Source: Palsa-504 sp003136255
Lineage (GTDB): Bacteria > Actinomycetota > Actinomycetes > Streptosporangiales > Streptosporangiaceae
Assembly (NCBI GenBank): GCA_003136255.1
Contig: PLDT01000228.1
Location: 1 to 10,094, forward strand
Reading direction: 5' to 3'
Length of the DNA stretch: 10,094 nt
The notes under the pieces are model-generated. The model did not search any database, was not told the origin of the DNA, and saw nothing but the letters and a program-made list of their open reading frames with translations. The position numbers were made by a program, and so were the translations under genes. Each line of letters opens with the position of its first letter. Within the stretch, counting starts at the first letter, position 1. Positions 1 to 6,200 of this stretch are shown here, piece by piece.

Positions 1-17
1 ACAAGGGAGGAAAGCCG

Positions 18-30
18 CCTAACCATTAGG
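18..30 (-). terminator. Possible weak terminator hairpin after first FkbM gene
   Basis: Just downstream of the stop of the minus-strand gene 44-850 there is a perfect 5-bp inverted repeat (CCTAA / TTAGG, 3-nt loop). In the direction of transcription it is followed by a pyrimidine-rich run (CTTTCCTCCCTT). The position and the pyrimidine tail fit a terminator, but the stem is short and AT-rich, so this is weak. Confidence 0.3.
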
Positions 31-43
31 GGGTCTTTGTTGG

Positions 44-850
44 CTACCGGAACGCGTAGAGAATCTGGGCGCGTTGTTCGAGGTGGAAGCCGGCATCCGA
101 TAGTGCCTCGCGGAGCTTGCCGAGCTTGGCTTCCCAATCGGGCACCCGGTGCCACTCCATGACGACCTGGCCGATCCGGCTATACACGCCGGCGGGCACG
201 TCGGAAAAAATGTCGTACTCCCCGCCCTCGCAGTCGACCTTGAGCAGGTCGATGCGGTCGAGCCGGTGGACGTCGAGTATCGCGGGCAGGCTGTCGCACG
301 GGAACTCGCGCTGCTCGGACGCCTCGTCCGCGTACCACCCACTGCTGCTTACGTGGACCTCGCGCCCTTCGACCTGCACGTTCGCCGTCACGGTCGGTCG
401 ATCCGAGACGCCCTTGTGGACGAGCGTCACCCGCTGCGCGAGCATCGGGTTCAGATCGAGGTTCTTGGCCAGCATCTCGTAGTTCTCGGCCGTGGGCTCG
501 TAGATGATGACGCGGCTTCCCGGCCACTCGTGGGCGCACAGCAGACCGAAGTCACCGATATACCCGCCCACGTCGACCACGACAGGCGCAACGCCGGGCT
601 GGAAGTGACGAAGGTAGGACCGGTCGAACAGCTGCTCGCTGACGATCTCGGTGTCCCACTTGTTATGCCGGACGGCGATCTTGAAGCCGGTCCTGGTGGT
701 CAGGATCGTCTCGGCGTCGTCGTGGACGGTGGCCGCGTGACGAAAGTCCCGCCAGTTCTCGAAGGCGCTGATCGGGCGAACGACCCGACGACTCCGCTGC
801 GCGAGACGGCGCGGTGCCCCCCTGATCCCCATGCGTACATCATGTCTCAC
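44..850 (-). CDS. FkbM family SAM-dependent methyltransferase
   Basis: Predicted S-adenosylmethionine-dependent O-methyltransferase of the FkbM family (268 aa), probably methylating a sugar of the surface glycan. Visible motifs: SAM-binding motif I VVDVGGYIGDFG at residues 91-102, the acidic motif II YEP at 117-119, and the FkbM signature LLKVDCEGGEYDIF at about 202-215, followed by VVMEWH at 229-234. Length is normal for the family. The first 30 residues are basic (RR-rich) and not hydrophobic. The longest frame begins with GTG at 850; an ATG at 832 (residue 7) is an equally good start, and neither has a clear Shine-Dalgarno. It reads in the same direction as the pyruvyl transferase upstream, but 151 bases and a hairpin lie between, so co-transcription is uncertain. 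GC is high (about 68% in a hand-counted row), clearly above the next two genes. The family call is firm; the substrate is unknown. Confidence 0.9.
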   Translation of the reverse strand: MRHDVRMGIRGAPRRLAQRSRRVVRPISAFENWRDFRHAATVHDDAETILTTRTGFKIAVRHNKWDTEIVSEQLFDRSYLRHFQPGVAPVVVDVGGYIGDFGLLCAHEWPGSRVIIYEPTAENYEMLAKNLDLNPMLAQRVTLVHKGVSDRPTVTANVQVEGREVHVSSSGWYADEASEQREFPCDSLPAILDVHRLDRIDLLKVDCEGGEYDIFSDVPAGVYSRIGQVVMEWHRVPDWEAKLGKLREALSDAGFHLEQRAQILYAFR

Positions 851-950
851 GCAACGTAGTTATCGCAGGCAAACGGGTGGTTGACCACGGCCACTACGAC
901 GGGGTGCCTCGTGGTGCCACACCGACCGACCGGCACGCCCCGGATCTTCG

Positions 951-975
951 GCGCCCACCGGGGCAGCCCGGGCGC
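951..975 (-). terminator. Candidate terminator hairpin after pyruvyl transferase
   Basis: A 6-bp perfect stem (GCGCCC 951-956 with GGGCGC 970-975) encloses an inner GGG/CCC stem with a 3-nt CAG loop and a 4-nt bulge. It lies about 27 nt beyond the stop of the minus-strand pyruvyl transferase. There is no T-run, which is common in actinomycete terminators. A second, weaker GGGCG/CGCCC pairing overlaps it. It could instead be an attenuating structure before the FkbM gene. Confidence 0.35.
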
Positions 976-1001
976 GGGACGGATCCGCCCCGCCCGTGCT
1001 C

Positions 1002-1814
1002 TTAACGCAGGCTTGGCCGTTGTACAGGCTGCCACAGGTCGACAGGAAAAGCTGCCATCAGCCCGTCCGGCGAGAAGACGGGAGATCTCTCCCCGCCAGC
1101 TGCGGTGGCTTCGCGCACCGTCTGCGCAGCAGAGTAGTCAGCGCGCCCAGTCGCCTCGTAGTAGTCGGCATACTTTAGATCCGACTCCGCCGCGGACTTC
1201 ACCAGACGAGCTGGTATCCCGAGGGCTTCCGCAACGATGATCCCGTGCAAGGATGATCCGACTACGAACTCACTGGCAGCGATGCGTTGAAGGCAATGCG
1301 CCAGCCCTGAGCTCGGATTTAGCACCTTAGGGGACAGACGCCATGCCGGATTCTGCCGTAGGTCATTAAAATTCGGAACCACCGTTACCGCGTATCTCTT
1401 CGGGACGCTCAATAGTTCGGGCATTAGCAACGGGAGGAGAAGGGCCGGGTCACCATATACCTCCGGCACAATTATGCCGCGATTCATGAGGAAGCTACGA
1501 GTTCGGGGGCCTCGCACAGCTCGAACGTCCAGGATCCGGGCCGTGTGGCTTTCGATGGCCACCGCGCCATTTACGCCGGATCCCCATACAACATCTCCGT
1601 CCCGCGCGAAGTGAAGAACTGATCCGACACTGAGAAGCCGCGCAGACATTTTCGGCTGAGCGCCCAATCCTTCCCGCTTCAACATCGCGCGAACTATCAC
1701 GGGTCCCAATAGATCGCCGAAGTTGTTGATCGGACGACGCCATGGAATACGCGGTCCGAGCCGAGTCGGCAGAGGATAATCCGGATTCCACGAGAACAAC
1801 TCGATCTCTGGCAT
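1002..1814 (-). CDS. Polysaccharide pyruvyl transferase family protein
   Basis: 270-aa cytosolic protein of the polysaccharide pyruvyl transferase family (the family of ExoV and GumL), which adds ketal-linked pyruvate from phosphoenolpyruvate to sugars of exopolysaccharides or wall polymers. Visible family blocks: NNFGDLLGP at 30-38, VVWGSGVNG at 75-83, RAVRGPRTR at 98-106, VYGDPALLLP at 119-128, and VVGSSLHGIIVAEALGIPA at 184-202, the conserved SSLHG region near the C-terminus, then KYADYYEATG at 214-223. Length matches short members such as GumL. The ATG at 1814 lies 6 nt after the stop of the upstream methyltransferase, with GGGG/GGCGG purine stretches before it, so the two are almost certainly translated from one message and probably coupled. 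Some relatives transfer other groups, so pyruvylation is inferred from family, not shown. The acidic ketal it would add gives the glycan a negative charge. Confidence 0.85.
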   Translation of the reverse strand: MPEIELFSWNPDYPLPTRLGPRIPWRRPINNFGDLLGPVIVRAMLKREGLGAQPKMSARLLSVGSVLHFARDGDVVWGSGVNGAVAIESHTARILDVRAVRGPRTRSFLMNRGIIVPEVYGDPALLLPLLMPELLSVPKRYAVTVVPNFNDLRQNPAWRLSPKVLNPSSGLAHCLQRIAASEFVVGSSLHGIIVAEALGIPARLVKSAAESDLKYADYYEATGRADYSAAQTVREATAAGGERSPVFSPDGLMAAFPVDLWQPVQRPSLR

Positions 1815-1820
1815 AACCGC

Positions 1821-2402
1821 CTACCCCGGAGCCGTAAGCCAGTAGATTTTCTGCCGCCGCCAGGTCGCTATATCATCTACTATAAGACCCTGTTGCCGGA
1901 GCACAGCGAGCACCTGTTTCGACGTGAAGTCATTCACCCAGGTCTGCGACCGCCTGTAATACTTGGTCTCCCCGTCTGCGACCTCATATGACATCACAAT
2001 TCGCGGCGCGGCGACTGACATCCAGTTAATAAATCTAGCCGGATCGTGCACATACTCGATAACGCCGCTGGCGATAACCCAATCAGCGTGCAAGTCGGGT
2101 AGCTTGTCTCGATTTAGGTCACATACGATTGTGTCCGGAGATCGCAAAACCATATCTACAGGCACATATTCGCTACCACTAGGCAGCATAGCGCGCGCCA
2201 CCTGACGACCTGCACCGACATCGATCACACGACTGCCTGCAGCGATATCTCGGATCATCAACTTCGTTCGCGTGTCCCACTCAGCATCCAACAACTGATC
2301 GTCACGCCAACGCCCATCGCTCTGACCCCTCCACTTAGAAGTCGTAGTGGCCAAGGCGCGGGCCAAGATACGTGGCTTGCGGATAGCTTCTACTATCAAC
2401 AT
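1821..2402 (-). CDS. Class I SAM-dependent methyltransferase (small)
   Basis: 193-aa Rossmann-fold methyltransferase, methyltransferase-11-like. Visible elements: SAM motif I RVIDVGAGRQVA at 58-69, YVPVDMV at 79-85 (motif II region), TIVCDLNRDKLPDL at 91-104, and the post-I motif WVIASGVIEYVHDPARF at 108-124, whose EYVHDP resembles the EHxxDP of this superfamily. The C-terminal end (WRRQKIYWL, 181-189) is a typical closing strand. The chosen ATG at 2402 gives the usual N-terminus (a short basic helix before WRDDQLLDAEWD), but it lacks a clear ribosome binding site, and the same frame stays open with no stop for 68 further codons upstream (to about 2608) without an ATG, GTG or TTG. It heads the two-gene unit with the pyruvyl transferase. 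GC is only about 50%, well below the first FkbM gene, which suggests separate ancestry. Substrate unknown; a sugar or a glycan substituent is likely from context. Confidence 0.8.
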   Translation of the reverse strand: MLIVEAIRKPRILARALATTTSKWRGQSDGRWRDDQLLDAEWDTRTKLMIRDIAAGSRVIDVGAGRQVARAMLPSGSEYVPVDMVLRSPDTIVCDLNRDKLPDLHADWVIASGVIEYVHDPARFINWMSVAAPRIVMSYEVADGETKYYRRSQTWVNDFTSKQVLAVLRQQGLIVDDIATWRRQKIYWLTAPG

Positions 2403-2631
2403 GAGACATAGAGTATCGGTACGCGCCCCGGCTTTCAGCCAAATCGGTAAGCCAGTCGTAATCGGCTGCTCGACAAGCTCAGGGCCGAACTGCGCCGGAC
2501 GCAGGCAAATCGCTACGGCAGCAAGATAAAGATAAAGCGCGGGATATCTGCGGATTTGTTCCAGGCCAGGCGCAATCTTGAACTTGAACTCGATGGCAGC
2601 CCTTCAGGCCGTTTAAGGGGCTGCTTAGGAC

Positions 2632-3126
2632 ATGTCGGATATGCGCAGCGGCGGTCGCTACCGCCGGGATTCTGCTGTTCGAGCAGGGTCCCGCCTGAAC
2701 GCGCCCAAAGGCCCAAGTCTGGCCGCCGACGGCGCTCAGCCTGCACCAGGGAACCGAGATCACGAACGTGCGAAACGCAAGATTTATGGCACTATGCGTT
2801 TACCATGTTTCTGTGGATTATCGCCCGTTATCGGAATTGGTAGCATTCTTCTCCTGAAGGTCGACTTTGCGCATATTCCGATGTGTCGCTTCCATCTCCG
2901 ATTCGTAAATCCAGCCCTATTTGGCTGCGCGTCCTCTATGATGAATGGCACTGATACACGGGGTGGGAGTGTGGTCAGCGCCACGCAGTTTGGCGTCGGC
3001 CGTGGGGAGATAGGTGTGGATGTCTGGACAAGCTGCTATTCGCGGCTTGGAAGATCGCCGGACTGCGAGGCGCATTTCCGCATGATGCAGAGACTACTTG
3101 CGCAGATCGTATGCGGTAAACACTGA
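2632..3126 (+). CDS. Doubtful open frame, unrecognised
   Basis: An open frame of 164 codons beginning at an ATG without a good Shine-Dalgarno. The N-terminal third is Arg/Gly/Ser-rich and reads like translated non-coding DNA. The middle has a short hydrophobic patch (LSPVIGIGSILLLKV), and the C-terminal 70 residues look more protein-like. Third-position GC in the last 78 codons is only about 60%, little above background. It points the same way as the glycosyltransferase and ends about 200 nt before it. I recognise no domain. It is more likely a remnant or chance frame than an intact gene. Confidence 0.15.
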   Translation: MSDMRSGGRYRRDSAVRAGSRLNAPKGPSLAADGAQPAPGNRDHERAKRKIYGTMRLPCFCGLSPVIGIGSILLLKVDFAHIPMCRFHLRFVNPALFGCASSMMNGTDTRGGSVVSATQFGVGRGEIGVDVWTSCYSRLGRSPDCEAHFRMMQRLLAQIVCGKH

Positions 3127-3314
3127 ATTGTCCCCGGGCCTATCTGCTCGTCGCTCTTTCCCGTCCCACGCTATCCCTACTGATAGTCAGGTAGACGATG
3201 CCCGAACAGTTTCACACGCTTCGCAAATTTAGCCACTGCATGCAAAGTGTGGTGGCGATGGGTTACGAGTCGGCCGGCTGCGGTGGTACTGATCTTGCTC
3301 GCCCCCGTGCTTAC

Positions 3315-3323
3315 GGAGGGGAG
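3315..3323 (+). promoter_or_regulatory. Strong ribosome binding site for the GT2 gene
   Basis: GGAGGGGAG lies 6 nt before the GTG at 3330. This near-perfect Shine-Dalgarno fixes the glycosyltransferase start at the GTG and shows that this gene is independently and probably well translated. Confidence 0.85.
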
Positions 3324-3329
3324 TAACTC

Positions 3330-4706
3330 GTGATTTCATCGACGCTGCTGCTCGTACTACGGTGGACGTTGCTGGCCTTCTTTCTCCTTCCGGCCGTCGA
3401 AGCCGCCATGATGATCCTCGGAGCATCGTGGGCGCACTTCGGCTACGCACAGACCCCGGAGAAGTTCCAGCACCTGATAATACAGATCACGACGGTAGGC
3501 AAAGAGCCCGAACTGGTGCAACGCACCGTCGACAAGATTCGCAGCTACAACCTGACCATGCCATACGAGATCTGGGTCGCCATCGAGCCCGATCACTTCG
3601 ACAAGTACACAGACGTAGAGCGGGTCATCGTCGTACCGGCCTCGTATAGCTGCCGAGCCATCGACAAGGCCCGCGCCCTGGAATACACCCGGCGCCTGCG
3701 CAAGCGGTACCTAGCCACCTGCGGCCTTGACCCGGCCAGAGTCAAGCTGCTCCTGGTTGACGACGACACACTGCCCTCGCACAGCTACGTCCGCAAGGCA
3801 TTTGCCGGCGACTACGACGTCTGCCAGGGGCCCACGGTGCCCAACCGCTGGTATGGCACAGGTGGTTTCAAGCACTTCATATTGAGCCACATCGACAACA
3901 TCCGTACCCGCAACTGCCTGGTCTACTGCTCCTGCACCCAGGGCATCACCCAGAAGCCCCTGTTCGTGCATGGTGAAGGCCTCTGTATGACTTGCCGGGC
4001 CGAATCAATTGTGACGTGGGATAAGCCCATCGTCGCGTCCGATGACTTCGTGTTCGGCACCACCGCCGCACACAAAGGTCTCAGCTGGGGCTACTTCCAG
4101 GGCGCAGCTATCCAGTTGGTGTCGCCTTGGAGTTTCCGGGAGATCCTCAAGCAGCGACGTCGGTGGACATGGGGTAACTTCGACGCCATCAGGAGCCGCG
4201 AGATCATACCCCAGGCACCGGCTGTTTTCAGGGGCTTCAAGTACTGCCTGACCTTGGCCTCGATTATTTCGTGCACCACCGGTGTCGTCCTCCTAGGGTT
4301 TGGGGTCGTCAAGGTGCCGCTGCAGGCGTGCTACGTGTTCTGGGGTTCGCTAGTCTGCTGGGTTGCCAGCTACGGGCTGACCGGTTGGATCAACTCAGGC
4401 GGGGAGCCCAACAGGGAACGACTCGGGCCGCGCAATATCGAACGCGATAATTACAACAACCTCCTTACCTATAGGCTGGCGTCGTTCGCGAACCTATTCA
4501 GGCGGGCTAGGATCAACTACTGGACCTTCCGTGTCTTTCAGACCATCTCTGCTATGGTCTTGGCTCCCATTACTGCGCTAACGCCAATTTTCGTGATCAC
4601 GTACAGCGTGCTAAAAGGCCGACCCACGCGGTTCGAGGTGATCGCCAAGTCCAACTCCGCCATGGATCGCGGCAGCCCAACACAACCGTATGTCACGATT
4701 CGGTAA
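3330..4706 (+). CDS. Membrane-bound family 2 glycosyltransferase (egghead/hyaluronan-synthase-like)
   Basis: 458-aa processive-type GT2 enzyme of the inner membrane that would use a nucleotide sugar to build the surface glycan. Layout: one N-terminal membrane helix (about 5-30), a cytosolic GT-A domain (about 48-290), then three predicted membrane helices (about 305-327, 331-352, 405-428). Key motifs: VDDDT at 143-147 (metal/UDP binding), HGEG at 214-217, SDD at 238-240 in the place of the catalytic ED, and QRRRW at 275-279, the Q/RxxRW product-binding motif of synthases. The stretch from SDDFVFG through SPWSFREILKQRRRW resembles the Drosophila egghead type of mannosyltransferase more than classical cellulose synthases; this is from memory of that family. 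There are twelve cysteines, including CLVYCSC (196-202) and CMTC (219-222), which is unusual. Start is GTG with a strong ribosome binding site. The methyltransferase remnant follows 64 nt downstream. Sugar specificity and linkage cannot be read from the sequence. Confidence 0.88.
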   Translation: MISSTLLLVLRWTLLAFFLLPAVEAAMMILGASWAHFGYAQTPEKFQHLIIQITTVGKEPELVQRTVDKIRSYNLTMPYEIWVAIEPDHFDKYTDVERVIVVPASYSCRAIDKARALEYTRRLRKRYLATCGLDPARVKLLLVDDDTLPSHSYVRKAFAGDYDVCQGPTVPNRWYGTGGFKHFILSHIDNIRTRNCLVYCSCTQGITQKPLFVHGEGLCMTCRAESIVTWDKPIVASDDFVFGTTAAHKGLSWGYFQGAAIQLVSPWSFREILKQRRRWTWGNFDAIRSREIIPQAPAVFRGFKYCLTLASIISCTTGVVLLGFGVVKVPLQACYVFWGSLVCWVASYGLTGWINSGGEPNRERLGPRNIERDNYNNLLTYRLASFANLFRRARINYWTFRVFQTISAMVLAPITALTPIFVITYSVLKGRPTRFEVIAKSNSAMDRGSPTQPYVTIR

Positions 4707-4770
4707 ACTTCGCCTGGTTTTTCACGAATAACTGCTGGCGGCTGATCGCGAGCGCATCATAAGGGCCCAT

Positions 4771-5224
4771 ATGATCGGTGAAGCGATTCTGAAGTACGAC
4801 TCTGACTGTCGCGAACTGTTCCCGTTCCTACCTCAGACGGCGCGGACACTCCTCGACGTGGGTGCGGCTCTGGTGCGTTTGGACGCCTACCGCGTTCACG
4901 ACATCCCGACCTGGAGACGCCATGGCGCTTGGCGGTGTCCTGGTAGCATCGATACCAAACGTAAGAAATTGGCGTGACGTGCTATGGCCTCTGCGCAATG
5001 GCACATGGACGTACACGGAGCGCGGAATCCTTGATCGCACCCACCTGAGGTTCTTTACTCGATGCTCAATGCATTCTTTCTTCGTAGACAATGGCTGGTC
5101 GGTCGCATCAGTGACTGGAATCAACATGCGCCGCCGCAAAAAGCTTCTGTCCGTACTGAGCTGCCACGTCCTGGACGACTTCCTCTTTCGGCAATATGTC
5201 GTAATAGCTCGCCCTTGGCGCTGA
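4771..5224 (+). pseudogene. Broken class I SAM methyltransferase
   Basis: Three pieces of one methyltransferase lie in three different frames. Piece 1 (from ATG 4771, AAGGG five bases before it) reads ILKYDSDCRELFPFLP then RTLLDVG, the start of SAM motif I. After GGT at 4861-4863 one T appears to be lost: restoring it gives CGSGAFGRLPRSRHPDLE in the frame of 4866, the proper completion of the GxGxxG loop. At about 4915-4925 the middle of the domain is absent, and the third piece resumes in another frame as ALGGVLVASIPNVRNWRDVL, the usual post-motif III strand of these enzymes, then WTYTERGILDRTHLRFFT, a common ending block, through YVVIARPW to the TGA at 5222-5224. By comparison with whole enzymes about 70-90 residues are missing (inference from family length). 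The product cannot bind SAM normally, so the gene is dead. It was probably co-transcribed with the glycosyltransferase. Its stop is 1 nt from that of the convergent gene. Confidence 0.85.
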
Positions 5225-5225
5225 A

Positions 5226-6017
5226 TCAGACTTTGAGGCGCTCGGCAGAACGGAGCTGACCGTCCGGCAGCCAGATGAAGTTGTTGATGTATCCTCGCGA
5301 CTTTTTCTCGCCGAATTTCGGCCGGTTCACCTGTTGCACTGCTAGCTGGAAATTTTTAATCGACTTCATTTCTTCCCCGTCAAACCAGAATCCACAATAA
5401 TCCAGAGAAGCAAGGAGATCGCTTACGGCCTGGAAACAGCCGGGAACACGAGATTCTTCGACTTCTACAAGGAGGTTGGGGCGGGACCGTACGATGGTCT
5501 CAACAGCTCCCCTAAGGACGGACAGCTCATGGCCTTCCACATCAATCTTAATGAAGGCGATGTCTGACAAGCCGAAAGAATCGAGTGTCGCTACGTTAAC
5601 CTCGACATCTCGATGCGACAGATCCGCATCGACGTCTGCCACCAGCGATGACCTTGTGGTAACGGCCAAATCACCGGTGTAAGGCACGTGCAGGACTGCC
5701 TTCCCGCAGCGGTCTGAAAGTGCGACCTGGTGAACAACGCCTCGGGTGCCTACTAGCCGACGCAAGCGAGTAGCCTCCTCCGGCACAGGCTCGAATGCTG
5801 CCACCCAGCGCCGCCTCTGTAGCGCCAGCGCTGAGTAGATGCCAGCGTTAGCTCCCACATCCACCATGGCGCCGGAGTCCTTCAGCAGATGCCCGACCAG
5901 ACGGAGCTCAGGCTCTCCGGTACGCAGTTGATGTCGAATCCAAAGCCTAAGCCAGAGAGGCTTTGGTGCACAGTTATAAATAGCATCCCGCATCAGCATA
6001 CCTGGCGCTCGACTCAT
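5226..6017 (-). CDS. FkbM family SAM-dependent methyltransferase (second copy)
   Basis: 263-aa FkbM-type O-methyltransferase, likely acting on a sugar of the glycan. Motif I MVDVGANAGIYSALAL at 51-66, motif II FEPVP at 75-79, a threonine/serine-rich TTRSSL at 120-125, the FkbM signature FIKIDVEGHELSVLRG at 155-170, LLVEVEE at 182-188, and the typical closing NNFIWLP at 245-251. Length is usual. The ATG at 6017 has only a weak purine stretch (GACGGA) upstream. It is only distantly similar to the FkbM protein at 44-850 (different motif spacing and sequence), so the two are not a recent duplication and probably have different targets. It reads in the same direction as the flippase 183 bases upstream and could be co-transcribed with it. 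Its 3' end is AT-rich (a hand-counted row near 5341-5400 is about 40% GC) compared with its 5' half. Confidence 0.9.
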   Translation of the reverse strand: MSRAPGMLMRDAIYNCAPKPLWLRLWIRHQLRTGEPELRLVGHLLKDSGAMVDVGANAGIYSALALQRRRWVAAFEPVPEEATRLRRLVGTRGVVHQVALSDRCGKAVLHVPYTGDLAVTTRSSLVADVDADLSHRDVEVNVATLDSFGLSDIAFIKIDVEGHELSVLRGAVETIVRSRPNLLVEVEESRVPGCFQAVSDLLASLDYCGFWFDGEEMKSIKNFQLAVQQVNRPKFGEKKSRGYINNFIWLPDGQLRSAERLKV

Positions 6018-6200
6018 TTTCGCGATCCGTCAATCAACCATTTTAAACCGAGTCCTAGCGTACCCCGTTTCGGTTGCGGTATCTGTTATTTTCGGAAACG
6101 GTCGTTGCGATCGCTAGACCGGGATACCGACAAACCGGCCGATAGCGATGCACACCGGCACCACCCGCTTCCACCGTGCGCGGCCGATGTCATACATCAT

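Larger units (their letters stand above)
2403..3329. other. Gene-poor, lower-GC stretch, probably decayed coding DNA
   Basis: About 930 bases between divergent genes without a gene I can support. Hand-counted rows are about 50% GC. On the minus strand 2403-2608 is an open extension of the small methyltransferase frame, with a protein-like reading (for example EFKFKIAPGLEQIRRYPALY) but no start codon and a TGA at its 5' side. On the plus strand 2632-3126 is open for 164 codons (for example GVGRGEIGVDVWTSCYSRLG), with no recognisable family, no good ribosome binding site and only weakly biased third positions. Frames change quality along the stretch, which fits old, broken genes. It must also carry the promoters for the minus unit and for the glycosyltransferase at 3330; I could not identify them. 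Confidence 0.5.

Noticed and set aside
149..859. Long plus-strand open frame of 236 codons opposite the first FkbM gene
   Set aside because: It mirrors the codon bias of the minus-strand gene, has no recognisable domain, and the minus frame carries clear FkbM motifs.
2556..2843. Plus-strand 95-codon frame in the gene-poor stretch
   Set aside because: Arg/Ser/Pro/Cys-rich translation of no known kind, with no ribosome binding site.
6040..6045. TAAAAT on the minus strand as a -10 box for the second FkbM gene
   Set aside because: No acceptable -35 hexamer stands 16-18 bases upstream, and the hexamer alone is common in AT-rich DNA.
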